DNA of 64,000 nucleotides from NCBI GenBank assembly GCA_963732595.1, contig CAVSZZ010000002.1:496001-560000 (forward strand), written 5' to 3'. The notes beneath the pieces are model-generated. The model was not told the DNA's origin and made no database searches. It saw only the letters and a list, made by a program, of their open reading frames with translations. The first letter of the stretch is position 1. The number at the start of each line of letters is the position of its first letter. The position numbers and the translations under genes were made by a program. This document shows, in pieces, positions 52,099 to 61,806 of the stretch. The DNA is from JAFGXF01 sp963732595 (GTDB lineage: Bacteria; Chloroflexota; Anaerolineae; Anaerolineales; Anaerolineaceae).

Positions 52099-53121
52099 AT
52101 GGCTGGAAAAAAGATATTGAAAATCGGTATCATCGGCGCAGGCCGGATCGGCAAGCTTCACACTCAAAACCTCGCCACCCGCATCCCCCAAGCTGAGATC
52201 GCTGCCATCGTGGACAGAAATCTCAAGACCGCTCAACAAATGGCGAACAAGTACCATGTTAAGTGTGCTTTTTCCGATTATCGAAAGATCCTGGACGATC
52301 CGAAAATCGATGCTGTCGCAATCTTCACATCGACCGATACCCATACTGATTTAATCATTGCAGCTGCGGATGCCGGAAAGCACATTTTCTGTGAAAAACC
52401 AATTGATCAATCATTAGAAAGGGTCGACAAAGCCATTGCTGCAGTCCGTCAATCCGGGGTTAAGTGCCAGATCGGTTTCAACCAGCGTTATGACTCCAGC
52501 ATCAAGCGGGTAAAGGATTTGATCAAGACCGGAAAGATCGGCGAGCTGCAAATCCTGCGTATCACCAGCCGCGACCCTGCACCTCCACCGGTATCCTTTA
52601 TTAAGTCATCAGGTGGCATGTTCCTTGACATGACCATTCATGATTTTGACATGGCCGGTCACCTGGCAGGCAGTGACGTTACGGAGGTATATGCAAGTGG
52701 TGGCGTGATGGTCGATCCACTTATCGGTAAAGCCGGTGATATCGATACAGCCGTCATTTTATTAAAATTCGCCAGCGGTGCTCTGGGAACCATCGACAAC
52801 AGCCGCAAAGCTGTTTATGGTTATGACAAGCGGGTAGAAGCCTTTGGCTCTGGTGGCATGGTAACCATCGCCAACAATCCGGCCAATGCGGCTACGTACA
52901 GCAATGCCAGGGGTGTACTCACCGATAAACCCACGTATTTCTTCCTTGAGCGCTATATGGACTCATATGCGGCAGAGATGAGTGAATTTGTAAATGCCGT
53001 TCTGAACGATAACCCCATCTCAATGACTGCGGCGGAAAGCCGTAAACCCGTCGTGATTGCCTTGGCAGCCAATAAATCGCTTCGCGAGAACCGCCCGGTC
53101 AGGATCAGGGAAATCAAGTAA
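52099..53121 (+). CDS. Gfo/Idh/MocA-family oxidoreductase, inositol 2-dehydrogenase-like
   Basis: This 340-residue NAD(P)-dependent sugar/polyol dehydrogenase has the N-terminal Rossmann motif IGIIGAGRIGKLHTQNLA, FTSTDTHTDLIIAAADAGKHIFCEKPID with the catalytic E-K-P, and QIGFNQRYDSSIKRVKDLIKTGKIGELQILRITSRDPAPPPVSFIKSSGGMFLDMTIHDFDMA. The last stretch carries the D-x-x-x-H catalytic dyad and is very IolG-like. It would oxidise myo-inositol to scyllo-inosose or act on a related sugar. It is a single gene behind its own promoter, just after the uronate operon; no other inositol genes adjoin, so the substrate stays open. Confidence 0.88.
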   Translation: MAGKKILKIGIIGAGRIGKLHTQNLATRIPQAEIAAIVDRNLKTAQQMANKYHVKCAFSDYRKILDDPKIDAVAIFTSTDTHTDLIIAAADAGKHIFCEKPIDQSLERVDKAIAAVRQSGVKCQIGFNQRYDSSIKRVKDLIKTGKIGELQILRITSRDPAPPPVSFIKSSGGMFLDMTIHDFDMAGHLAGSDVTEVYASGGVMVDPLIGKAGDIDTAVILLKFASGALGTIDNSRKAVYGYDKRVEAFGSGGMVTIANNPANAATYSNARGVLTDKPTYFFLERYMDSYAAEMSEFVNAVLNDNPISMTAAESRKPVVIALAANKSLRENRPVRIREIK

Positions 53122-53163
53122 CTGAAGGGTGCTTGGAATCGAAGAACCGCGCTGGGGATCAAA

Positions 53164-54033
53164 TTAAGTATAAAGTGAACGGCAGGCTTCCCCCCGCACA
53201 TCACCGATGATCTCGATCATCGCAGGTGATCGCTCAACGATCTCCCGAGAGCTGATGTTTATGCGCGATCTTCCACGCTGTGCGGTCTCCTTAATGGATG
53301 CCCCATATACGATTGTCGTCAGGTTCGCCCACACAGCCAGTGAGGAGCACATCGGGCAAGGCTCACAGGTTGAGAAGAGGATCGCCCCGCTTAGATTTGC
53401 ATCCCCGATACCCGTGACAGCCTCACGGATGGCCTTCACTCCGGCGTGAAGGCTGGGATCCTTTTCTGTTATGGCTGTGTCATGCGCCTTACCAATGATC
53501 CGATTCCCCATTGTAACCACCGCGCCATAACCTTTATTCCCTTCACCTCTTGATGTCCCGGCTTCAACTATCGCCAGATCCATCATAGCGGCAAAATCAA
53601 CCCGGACGATCATCTCCCTGCAATGGTCAGCGTAAGGCCGAATTTCTTCATAGCTTCTGAGAAATCTCAATTGCGGATCGAGTTTTGACACCAGTGCCTG
53701 TGTTGATTTCTCATACGCCCCCCGGCATATCTGCCGGGTATCCAATCCAAGGTGCATGCAGGCTGCCAAGGTTGGGCAATCATTTTTTGATAGCCATATG
53801 ATCTCATTCATGCTTTCGGAAACCACCTGCAGGTCCTCCCGAGACAGGCTCATGTACTCAAAGAATAACAACTCATAAGCTGTTCTGGGTGATGGTTTCT
53901 CCTGCCGGAGGTGGGCGTTCTGGTTAAACCAGTTGATACGCTTCTCCGCCACCTCGCGTTCGATCGTCCGACAGGTACTATTTTGAAATTGGTTTACATG
54001 TTGCCTGACCCTTGATCCGAAAAAGTCTGCCAT
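53164..54033 (-). CDS. CDA-fold nucleoside/guanine deaminase-like protein with N-terminal extension; catalytic Glu replaced
   Basis: The C-terminal 140 residues are a cytidine/deoxycytidylate-deaminase-fold domain. The zinc-binding PCxxC is intact (C226, C229 in TCEPCPMC) and H196 is the third ligand, but the proton-shuttle Glu of the H-A-E motif is Gly198 (HAG, codon GGA). The N-terminal 140 residues (CRTIEREVAEKRINWF, PRTAYELLFFEYMSLSREDLQ, CMHLGLDTRQICRGAY) are helical and match no family I recognise. Total length of 289 is nearly twice that of ordinary single-domain deaminases. It may be inactive, use another acid, or contain a base error. It stands alone and convergent to the dehydrogenase gene. 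Confidence 0.72.
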   Translation of the reverse strand: MADFFGSRVRQHVNQFQNSTCRTIEREVAEKRINWFNQNAHLRQEKPSPRTAYELLFFEYMSLSREDLQVVSESMNEIIWLSKNDCPTLAACMHLGLDTRQICRGAYEKSTQALVSKLDPQLRFLRSYEEIRPYADHCREMIVRVDFAAMMDLAIVEAGTSRGEGNKGYGAVVTMGNRIIGKAHDTAITEKDPSLHAGVKAIREAVTGIGDANLSGAILFSTCEPCPMCSSLAVWANLTTIVYGASIKETAQRGRSRINISSREIVERSPAMIEIIGDVRGEACRSLYT

Positions 54034-54216
54034 TCACTATCTTCCCTGATGTAGTAAATGAACATTATAACTCCGCCATGTGTCATGAAATCACCTGCCG
54101 TCCGGGTGATAAATCGAGATAAAATAATCAATACATCAATTTTTCAATTCATTTCCAATAAGGGCTCAAAGTATCTATTAGATTCGGTTTTTCAAGACCA
54201 CCACAAAGGAGGTCAC

Positions 54217-55416
54217 ATGATCGGCACAAAACATGTCTTGATCCTCACAGCGGACGCCGGCTACGGACATCGCAGCGCTGCCAATGCCGTCGCAGCTGCT
54301 TTACAGGAATTGCATCCGACGGATTGTACACTCGAGATCATCAATCCTTTGCTGGATAAGCGTGTACCATCCATCCTTCGCAGGAGCGGGACTGATTACG
54401 ACCGTCTGGTGCGTGAGATGCCAGGATTCTACAAATTTAATTATGAGGTGTCCGACTCCGGACCGACTACAGTTATGATCCACAATGCGGTTGCAGCCAT
54501 GTTATTCGAGGTGATCGGAGATCTTATCCGTCGCCACCAACCGGATGCCATTGTCTCACCCTACCCGTTATATCAAGCCCCATTGGCCGCCAATGAAATG
54601 ATAACCAAATGCGATATTCCATTGCTCACCGTGGTCACCGACCTTGGCCCGGTACACCGACTCTGGTTTCACAAAGCGGCTGACTTATGCCTGGTCTCCA
54701 CAGCTCTCGTACGTCAACAGGCAATTGACAGCGGTATCCCACCAGACAAGGTCGTCATAACCGGCATACCGGTTCATCCAAATCTGGCCAATGAAAAGCG
54801 GAAGCCGGCAACCATCCGCAAAGAGCTGGGCTGGTTGGCAGATCCAATTACTGTGCTGGCCGTCGGTAGCAAGCGAATGAAAAATTTACCTGGTCTTCTG
54901 AATGTCTTGAATCATTCCGGATTGCCAATTCAGCTGGCCGTCGTTGCGGGGGGAGATGATGCCCTTTACCAACAGTTACAATCCATTGAATGGCATCTCC
55001 CAACACAGTTGTTCAACTTCGTGGGTAATATGCCAACCCTGATGCATGCAGCTGACTGCGTCATCTGCAAAGCAGGTGGACTGGTTGTCACCGAATCACT
55101 GGCTTGCGGGTTACCCATTTTATTAACAGACTATATCGAAGGGCAGGAGACCAGCAATGTCAGATATGTGGTTGATGGTGGAGCCGGTGAATTGGTACGC
55201 ACTCCAATCGAGGGTTTGGAGGTGCTCAGCCATTGGCTGGCAGAAGATGGTAAGCAATTGACTCAACACAGCTTGAACTCCAAGGGTCTCGGGTGTCCCC
55301 GTGCTGCCTACGCTGCGGCCGGCCTGGCCTGGGAAGCTGCAATACGCGGTCCCCAAATCTGGGCCGAACGCAATCTCCCCGAAATAATCGAGCGGATCGT
55401 GAGAGAAATGTTATAA
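54217..55416 (+). CDS. MGDG-synthase/MurG-type glycosyltransferase (GT28-like)
   Basis: This 399-residue glycosyltransferase starts at ATG 54217 behind an ideal AAAGGAGG, although the frame is open further upstream. The N-terminal half begins KHVLILTADAGYGHRSAANAVAAAL, the acceptor-lipid-binding region of monogalactosyl-diacylglycerol synthases. It continues PDAIVSPYPLYQAPLA and VVTDLGPVHRLWFHKAADLCLVS. The donor domain has FVGNMPTLMHAADCVICKAGGLVVTESLACGLPILL and GQETSNVRYVVDGGAG, the GT28 nucleotide-sugar motif. It probably transfers a hexose from a nucleotide sugar to diacylglycerol at the membrane, making glycolipids. The exact sugar is unknown, and it is monocistronic. Confidence 0.88.
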   Translation: MIGTKHVLILTADAGYGHRSAANAVAAALQELHPTDCTLEIINPLLDKRVPSILRRSGTDYDRLVREMPGFYKFNYEVSDSGPTTVMIHNAVAAMLFEVIGDLIRRHQPDAIVSPYPLYQAPLAANEMITKCDIPLLTVVTDLGPVHRLWFHKAADLCLVSTALVRQQAIDSGIPPDKVVITGIPVHPNLANEKRKPATIRKELGWLADPITVLAVGSKRMKNLPGLLNVLNHSGLPIQLAVVAGGDDALYQQLQSIEWHLPTQLFNFVGNMPTLMHAADCVICKAGGLVVTESLACGLPILLTDYIEGQETSNVRYVVDGGAGELVRTPIEGLEVLSHWLAEDGKQLTQHSLNSKGLGCPRAAYAAAGLAWEAAIRGPQIWAERNLPEIIERIVREML

Positions 55417-55550
55417 GAAATAAATTCGAAGGAGATAATTCATCACCGATTTTTTCCCAGCAAGCGTTGGTCATCCTGTGGGATGCCCATCAAGTTAAAT
55501 GATACGCCATCCCACTACTGGCAATTGTGTTTTATATCCACATAAGGGGA

Positions 55551-55739
55551 ATGGAAAAGAAGAACTGCAGCCTGTCACTGGCAGATCTTGCTTTTTGGGT
55601 GGATCGTGATCGCTTTCTGGGTGTCCGAAATGAGACGAAGAGGAGCAAGATGATCACTGTGGGCACCTTCTGGGGAGTGGAAATTGTCCCATCGAGTGCA
55701 TTCATCCCGATCCTTAAATGGATCCAGAAACAGCAGTAA
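55551..55739 (+). CDS. Doubtful small hypothetical protein
   Basis: This 62-codon frame begins MEKKNCSLSLADLAFWVDRD and ends ILKWIQKQQ, with AAGGGGA just before the ATG and a terminator shortly after the stop. It has no recognisable family, no signal peptide and no partner. The near-ideal start context and terminator are the only support, so it may be a chance frame. Confidence 0.3.
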   Translation: MEKKNCSLSLADLAFWVDRDRFLGVRNETKRSKMITVGTFWGVEIVPSSAFIPILKWIQKQQ

Positions 55740-55755
55740 TTCTACCCAAATATAG

Positions 55756-55785
55756 CCCACCGGAAATAACACAACTCCCGGTGGG
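55756..55785. terminator. Bidirectional-looking terminator hairpin
   Basis: CCCACCGG (55756-55763) pairs with CCGGTGGG (55778-55785), followed on the plus strand by TCTCTTTT. It lies between plus-strand genes and the convergent lpdA and could serve both. Confidence 0.8.
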
Positions 55786-55822
55786 TCTCTTTTAGACTGA
55801 TGCTTTGTGCATCTGTGAGGGA

Positions 55823-57220
55823 TTATATGTGGATAGACCTGCCCTCCGCACTTTCAGCCGCTTCCATCAGCACCTCGCTGAGTGTGGGATGCGCATGGAT
55901 GTTGCGGGCGATCTCTCGGATGGTCAGTTTGTTCTTCTGAGCCAGGGTGAGTTCGGGTAACAATTCCGAGACCTCAGGGCCAATCAGATGCGCACCCAGG
56001 ATCTCGCCGGATTTCTCGTCCACAATGATCTTTGCAAAACCGGAATAATCTCCAAGTCCGAGCGCCTTGCCGTTGGGTTGGAATGGGAAACGGCCAACCT
56101 TGATGGATTTTCCAAGTTCCCTCGCCTGGGTCTCGGTATAACCAAATGAGGCAACCTGCGGCTGGCTGTATGTGGCGCGCGGTACCATGATGTAGTCAAT
56201 GGGGTGTGTTACCAGACCGGCAATAGCCTCCGCACAGATGATCCCTTGCGTTGAGGCGACATGCGCTAAAAGCAGCTTTCCGGTGACATCCCCGACGGCC
56301 CAGATACCCGGGATGTTGGTGGACATGCGTTCGTCCACCTTGATATGTTTGCGCTCTGTCAGGACCACTCCCCGTTCCTCAAGTCCCAACCCCAGGCTGT
56401 TGGGTTTGAACCCGATCGCAACCAGGGCCTGTTCGGCTTCGATGACTTGCTCCCCGTCCTTGCTGCTGATCGCAACCTTAACCCCGTTATTGATGGCATC
56501 GACCTTCAGAACACGTGTTTCGACCAGGCACTTGATACCGCGCTTGGTGAAAGATTTGGATAATTCTGTGCTGACCTCTTCGTCTTCGAGTGGGGCAAGC
56601 CTTGGCAGCATTTCCACGATGGTCACTTCGCTACCATAAGCGTTCCACACGGTCGCAAATTCCAAACCGATCGCACCGGCACCAATGATCACAGCAGACT
56701 TGGGCAATTTTTCCTGAAGGATGGCTTCCTCGTATGTCACCACCTTCTCACCGTCGATAATCACTCCAGGGATACTCACAACCTGGCTGCCAGTCGCGAT
56801 GATAATGTTCTTAGCCTGTATTTCAGTATCCTGACCATCTGCACCCGTTACCACGACCCTGTCTCCGGCCGTCAATTTCGCCGATCCCATGAAGACGCCG
56901 ATGTTGTTCTTCTTCATGAGTAAGCCCACCCCACGGGTCAGGCGATCAGAGACCTGGCGACTACGTTTTACCGCAGCAGAATAATCCAGTTGCAGGTTTT
57001 CAAAGGAGAATCCAAATTCCTTGGACTTTTCCCTTAACGTGTGGGCGACTTCTGCATTCTTCAATAAGGCTTTCGACGGGATGCAACCCACATTCAGACA
57101 AACGCCCCCCAGCCATTGTCTGTCGATGATGGCGGTTTTCTGACCTAATTGAGAAGCACGAATTGCAGCCACATAGCCACCCGGTCCCGCCCCTATAATG
57201 ATAGTATCAAACGCTTCCAA
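55823..57220 (-). CDS. lpdA: Dihydrolipoamide dehydrogenase (E3)
   Basis: This FAD-dependent disulfide oxidoreductase re-oxidises dihydrolipoamide of 2-oxoacid dehydrogenase complexes or the glycine cleavage system. The 465-residue product has the FAD loop IIIGAGPGGYVAAIRASQLG, redox cysteines C41 and C46 (GGVCLNVGCIPSK), the NAD loop VIIGAGAIGLEFATVWNAYG, the second FAD motif GIWAVGDVTGKLLLAHVA, and the C-terminal His-Glu pair in HAHPTLSEVLMEA. Length is standard. GGAGG lies 5-6 nt before the ATG. It stands alone, so the complex it serves must be encoded elsewhere. Confidence 0.96.
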   Translation of the reverse strand: MEAFDTIIIGAGPGGYVAAIRASQLGQKTAIIDRQWLGGVCLNVGCIPSKALLKNAEVAHTLREKSKEFGFSFENLQLDYSAAVKRSRQVSDRLTRGVGLLMKKNNIGVFMGSAKLTAGDRVVVTGADGQDTEIQAKNIIIATGSQVVSIPGVIIDGEKVVTYEEAILQEKLPKSAVIIGAGAIGLEFATVWNAYGSEVTIVEMLPRLAPLEDEEVSTELSKSFTKRGIKCLVETRVLKVDAINNGVKVAISSKDGEQVIEAEQALVAIGFKPNSLGLGLEERGVVLTERKHIKVDERMSTNIPGIWAVGDVTGKLLLAHVASTQGIICAEAIAGLVTHPIDYIMVPRATYSQPQVASFGYTETQARELGKSIKVGRFPFQPNGKALGLGDYSGFAKIIVDEKSGEILGAHLIGPEVSELLPELTLAQKNKLTIREIARNIHAHPTLSEVLMEAAESAEGRSIHI

Positions 57221-57350
57221 TTTTTCCTCCTGGCAAAGTCCCGGGGTGTAATAATCTTCACCGGTATTTTAGTTGGTTGGATTAGACTGCCTTAAGTATA
57301 CCGCCGCCGAGATGGGTTTCGTATTGTCATTAAACCCAAGTCAGGCGGCC

Positions 57351-57379
57351 TTAGATACCGACTTGAATTGGACTACAAT
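57351..57379 (+). promoter_or_regulatory. Candidate promoter giving a leaderless transcript
   Basis: TTAGAT (57351-57356), 17 bp, TACAAT (57374-57379). The ATG at 57386 lies only 6 nt after the -10 box and has no Shine-Dalgarno, so transcription would start at or next to the start codon. Confidence 0.4.
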
Positions 57380-57385
57380 AGCCAT

Positions 57386-58453
57386 ATGTCAACTGACACG
57401 CATCCTACATTCCCGGAAAGCATGCAGGCAGCTGTTCTGCATGGCATCCATGATATCCGCATTGAGCCTCGGTCAGTCCCTGTACCCGGCCGTGATGAGC
57501 TCCTGTTGAAAATTGCTGCAGTAGGCGTATGCGGCTCGGATGTGCATTACTTCAAAGAAGGCAGAATCGGCTGCCAGGTTGTCACGGAACCCATCACCCT
57601 GGGACATGAATTCTCTGCTTACATCCAATCCACCGGAGATACGGTGGACAATGTTCGAGCGGGGCAGCTGTATGCAGTGGATCCAGCCATCCCCTGCGGT
57701 AAATGCGAGTTATGTCTTAAGGGGCATCCCAACCTGTGCCAGGATGTGAAGTTCTGCGGCACCCCTCCAATCGATGGCGTTTTCTCTGAGTATGCCGTGA
57801 TGCCGGCGGTCAATTGTTTTCCGTTGCCTGATGGCGTCAGCCCGGAAGAAGGAGCACTCCTGGAACCGCTGGGGGTGGCACTTCACTCGGTCAATCTTTC
57901 CCACCTCAAGCCTGGCGACACAATCGCAGTTCTTGGCGCCGGACCGATCGGACTATTAATCGGAGCAGTTGCCAAACTGGCCGGGGCTGGTGCGGTTATT
58001 CTCACCGAGCCTCTCAAATATCGGAGGGAATTTGCCAGGCATTATTGTGCGGATTCCGTCTTTGATCCAACCATGCAAAGCCCTGTCGAAGATATCCTTA
58101 AATTGACCGGCGGTCGGGGTGTTGATATCGCCTTCGAGGCTGCCGGGGCAGATGATACCCCTGAGCAAGCAGCTGAAGTTGTCAGACCGGGTGGAAAAGT
58201 GATCATCACCGGAATTCCAAAGGATGACAACCTGTCATTCAATGCATCGGTCGTGCGGCGAAAAGGCCTGACCATCAGGCTGGTGCGGCGCATGGCTCAC
58301 ACCTATCCGACTGCCATCCAGTTGGTGGCAAAACAGACGGTTGATTTGAAATCACTGATCACCCATCGCATGCCACTTGAGGATGTCGGTAAAGCGATGG
58401 AACTGTTGTCATCATACGACGATGGGGTGATCAAAGCGGTAATAACCCCATGA
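57386..58453 (+). CDS. Zinc-dependent alcohol dehydrogenase, sorbitol/xylitol (L-iditol) dehydrogenase-like
   Basis: This 355-residue medium-chain dehydrogenase starts at ATG 57386 (MSTDTHPTF); an in-frame Met at 57422 (MQAAVLHG) is the other candidate. Catalytic-zinc residues lie in GVCGSDVHYFKEG and LGHEF, the structural-zinc cysteines in PCGKCELCLKGHPNLC, the NAD loop is VLGAGPIGLLIGAVAKLAGAGAV, and DIAFEAAGADDTPEQAAEVVRPGGKVIITGIP follows. The HYF after the catalytic Cys and the overall pattern are those of polyol dehydrogenases. The likely reaction is polyol to ketose with NAD+; the substrate is not determined. It is a single gene, divergent from lpdA. Confidence 0.88.
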   Translation: MSTDTHPTFPESMQAAVLHGIHDIRIEPRSVPVPGRDELLLKIAAVGVCGSDVHYFKEGRIGCQVVTEPITLGHEFSAYIQSTGDTVDNVRAGQLYAVDPAIPCGKCELCLKGHPNLCQDVKFCGTPPIDGVFSEYAVMPAVNCFPLPDGVSPEEGALLEPLGVALHSVNLSHLKPGDTIAVLGAGPIGLLIGAVAKLAGAGAVILTEPLKYRREFARHYCADSVFDPTMQSPVEDILKLTGGRGVDIAFEAAGADDTPEQAAEVVRPGGKVIITGIPKDDNLSFNASVVRRKGLTIRLVRRMAHTYPTAIQLVAKQTVDLKSLITHRMPLEDVGKAMELLSSYDDGVIKAVITP

Positions 58454-58581
58454 AAATAAAAAAAATCGCAAACTCGTCGACAGGCACAGCAGGGGTTTCC
58501 AGCCTGTCATCATTCAATATATAATCAGTACGATCCACGGTGATTGTGGACTATTCTTCAGAATATAGAAGGGCCACTGAA

Positions 58582-61113
58582 ATGAAAAAAAGCATGCTGT
58601 CAATGATCTGCAATCTGGGTATTCTGATCCTGATCCTATCAGGTTGTGTTCAGACCCCTCCGGAAGTAGTGGAACCTGTCGTAACCATCCCCGCTGAGAT
58701 CCCCGGAGAGGTGGTCTATATCCCCTTCCCGGTGGCGATCACAGTGGATGGGAAGCTGGAAGACTGGGCGGATGTACCAGTGATCACGGTAGACCGTGGG
58801 CCGAAACTCTTCGACAAATCCGGCCGAGAATGGCTCGTTCACATTCTCGGTTGCCGCAGACACAACCAATCTCTACATCACCATGCAGATGCCCGACCAG
58901 AACATCATTGCCGGCAAGCATGGCACGGAATTCTGGAACGAAGATTCCATGGAGTTCTACATCAACGCTTCGGGCGATCTGAATGCTGACAGCTATGGAT
59001 TAAAGATGTTCCAGGTGAACATCAACGCCGCTGATATCGGCAACACTGACCCGAATGCTCTGACGATCACCGGGGTATTCAGCTCGGATGCCAAGGTGAG
59101 AGGGTATGTCTTCAAGACCGAAACCGGCTGGGGATTCGAAGCCGCTCTGGATCTGACCGACCTGGTGGAAGTATCACATGGCACCGAAATCGGTTTCCAA
59201 ACCCAGATCAACGGTGCGACAGTGCAGGACCGGGATGTCAAATTGATCTGGTCGAAGGCTGACACCGATGACACTTCCTGGGAACACCCCAACCTGTTCG
59301 GCAGGGCACTGTTCTTTGAGCTTGGCCGGACGGATATTCCGCTTGCCAGCGCTGTCGAAGCGATTCCGACCCCGGAACCAACCGCCGGGCCGATCGTCAT
59401 CCCGGCACAGGTCAGCGTCAATCAGACCGGATACTTCACCCGGGGAGAAAAGATCGCCCTGCTGGCAACCAATGCGGGCGAGCCTCAGGACTGGAATTTG
59501 TTGGATAGTTCGGGTTCACATCGTCATGAGTGGGAAAACAATCATCAAGGGCAAGGATGCCAATTCCGGGGACAACCTGCAGGTCATAGATTTCTCAAGC
59601 TACACCACCACCGGTACCGCTTACATCCTTTCGGTGGGATCATTAACCAGCGCACCTTTCGCCATTTCGGATGATATCTACGACCAATTGAAGAAGGATG
59701 CGCTCTCGTATTTCTATCTGAACCGTAGTGGCATTGCGATTGAAACTGCTTATGCCGGGGAAGATTGGGCACGTCCAATCGGGCATGTCACTGATAGTGA
59801 TGTCACCTGTTACATGGGCAAGGACGCTGATGGAAACAATTGGCCTGGTTGCAATTACAGTCTGGATGTCTCCGGCGGTTGGTATGACGCTGGTGATTTC
59901 GGTAAATACGTGGTCAATGGTGGCATCTCTGTTTGGACGTTGATGAACCTGTACGAAACACTTCCCGAGGCCTTTCCGGATGGGTCACTTTCCATTCCGG
60001 AAAACGCCAATGGTGTGCCGGATATTCTGGATGAGGCTCGCTGGGAGATGGAATTCCTGCTATGCCATGCAGGTGCCAGATGGGCAGCCCCTGGCAGGCA
60101 TGGCCCATCATAAGATGCATGATGAATCCTGGGCCGGTATGCCGCTGGTGCCTCCAACAGAAGTAAATAACGACAGTGAGAATGCAATTGCTGGAACGGG
60201 CCGTTATGTCTACGCGCCCAGCACGGCCGCCACATTAAACCTGGCTGCCACTGCGGCACAGTGCGCCAGGATCTGGCAGAAGATCGATCCGGCATTTTCC
60301 GCTCGCTGCTTGATCGCATCAGAATCTGCTTGGAAAGCGGCACTGGCTAACCCGGGTATCTATGCTGGCAACAATCCTGGCAGTGGGGGTGGTAATTACG
60401 AGGACGGAAATGTCACTGATGAATTCTACTGGGCTGCATCCGAGTTGTTGATCACCACAGGGAAAGTGGAGTATCAGACCTACCTTCTGGGTTCGGATCA
60501 ATTCGGAAAGGCGGCCGCTTTTGATTGGGGCAATACCGCCCCATTGGGAACGATCTCACTTCTATCCGTTGAGAATTCTCTCCCGGTGGATAAACTGGCA
60601 ATGTTGAAACAGAATCTCCTCAGCTATGCTGACAGCATGCTAAAGGTCCAGGATCGTGATGGTTATTTCGTCCTGATCGAAGGAGATTATCCATGGGGTT
60701 CAAACGGATTGATCCTCAACAATACATTACTGATGGGTGTGGCTTATACGATCAGCGGTGATGCCAATTACTTGACCGCCATGCACCTGAGCATGGACTA
60801 CATGCTGGGTCGTAATGCGCTCAATAAGAGCTTTGTTTCCGGTTACGGTACCTACCCAATGCTTCACCCACATCACCGCTTCTGGGCGAATGACCCAGCC
60901 AATGGGTTCCCTGCTCCGCCGCCTGGTGCCCTCTCTGGAGGGGTTAATTTCAAACCGGATGATCCGGTCGCCAATAATGCCAATTTAATGAGCCTGCCAC
61001 CTGCCAAACGATACCTGGATGATATCGAGTCCTACACCACAAATGAGGTAACCATCAATTGGAATGCCCCGCTGGTGTGGGTGGCAGCTTACCTGGAATG
61101 GATTATAGAGTAA
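58582..61113 (+). CDS. GH9 endoglucanase-type lipoprotein with N-terminal CBM9-like domain (three frameshifts)
   Basis: This is an exported cellulase of about 843 residues if joined. ATG 58582 opens a lipoprotein signal with lipobox LSGC. A CBM9-like beta-sandwich follows (VAITVDGKLEDWADVPVI, NLYITMQMPDQN, DSMEFYINASGD; DNA about 58730-59340), then a TPEPTAGP linker, a CelD_N immunoglobulin-like domain (VSVNQTGYFTRGEKIALLA) and the GH9 barrel from about 59670. The catalytic Asp pair sits in GGWYDAGDFGKYV and the catalytic Glu in ESYTTNEVTINWNAPLVW. Frames change near 58815, near 59520 and near 60068; each piece continues the same homology. It would act on beta-1,4-glucan outside the cell, tethered to the membrane. 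A hairpin terminator follows. Confidence 0.82.
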
Positions 61114-61148
61114 CGAACCTGCAATAACATTCCCATTTCGTTTAGTGA

Positions 61149-61180
61149 CAGCCCTGTTATCTTAACCAATAACAGGGCTG
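61149..61180 (+). terminator. Terminator of the GH9 gene
   Basis: A perfect 12-bp stem (CAGCCCTGTTAT 61149-61160 with 61169-61180) and 8-nt loop are followed by ATTCTTTGTT. It lies 36 nt past the GH9 stop. Confidence 0.85.
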
Positions 61181-61293
61181 ATTCTTTGTTCACGGATCAC
61201 AATTATTATTTATTGCACGCAAGTGAGTCCAGTATGATCTGCTAGAACAAGTATGTTTCACCTTTGATGATCTAAAGACCAGCATTTACACAT

Positions 61294-61361
61294 ATGACAT
61301 TTATCATATTAAGCACATGACATATATCATAATTGCATATTTGGCCCAAAGAGGTCATACT
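61294..61361 (+). promoter_or_regulatory. Twin imperfect palindromes and promoter upstream of the XylF-type gene
   Basis: ATGACATTTATCAT (61294-61307) and ATGACATATATCAT (61317-61330) are imperfect dyads repeated with a 23-bp centre-to-centre distance, about two helical turns. They are followed by TTGCAT (61333-61338), 17 bp and CATACT (61356-61361). The arrangement fits an activator or repressor binding twice just upstream of the promoter. Confidence 0.5.
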
Positions 61362-61797
61362 CAATTAGTTTATCCATTCGACAAACTATCTAATCGTTTT
61401 CATAACCAGAAATGCCTAATAACTTTATTGCCTACCAAGAGTCTCACCGAACAGTTCACACATTCCCTGTGTTGATCGATTGCCGATGGCAAACACAGGT
61501 ATCCCATAAAAATATCGCTGGGTACATGAAATATCCGTTCCTCCCGTCATTACAGATCGGCCAGGAAAAGAACTCCCCCAGGGTTTAGTATTTCGGGTAC
61601 TGATACGAGATTGCCCATCTCCTTTTGGAAGGTTTTTCCGGAAATGGCGAATTAACCAATGCCTGGGAGGGTATAGTCGTGTGCACTTACATTCATGATG
61701 TCAATACTTACTTCCTGCCAATCACAATAGGCAAGTTGGACGAGTTTATACGAATGTGTTCACTTTAGAGAACTTGGGCATCCAATTCCACAATCCT

Positions 61798-61806
61798 GAA
61801 AGGAGG
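61798..61806 (+). other. GAAAGGAGG leader element without start codon
   Basis: An exact GAAAGGAGG lies 75 nt before the XylF start, with no initiation codon at 4-12 nt. It is identical to the element at 5075-5083 before the family 5 binding-protein gene. Confidence 0.4.

Larger units (their letters stand above)
55417..55822. other. Gene-poor interval with one doubtful small ORF and a terminator
   Basis: After the glycosyltransferase this 406-bp stretch contains an AAGGAGATA sequence (55430-55438) with no start codon behind it, the doubtful small ORF at 55551-55739, and the terminator at 55756-55785. Nothing else was recognised. Confidence 0.4.

Noticed and set aside
54058..54216. N-terminal extension of the glycosyltransferase from ATG 54058
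   Set aside because: The segment has no resemblance to the family, whereas ATG 54217 has a perfect AAAGGAGG and begins directly at the conserved domain.
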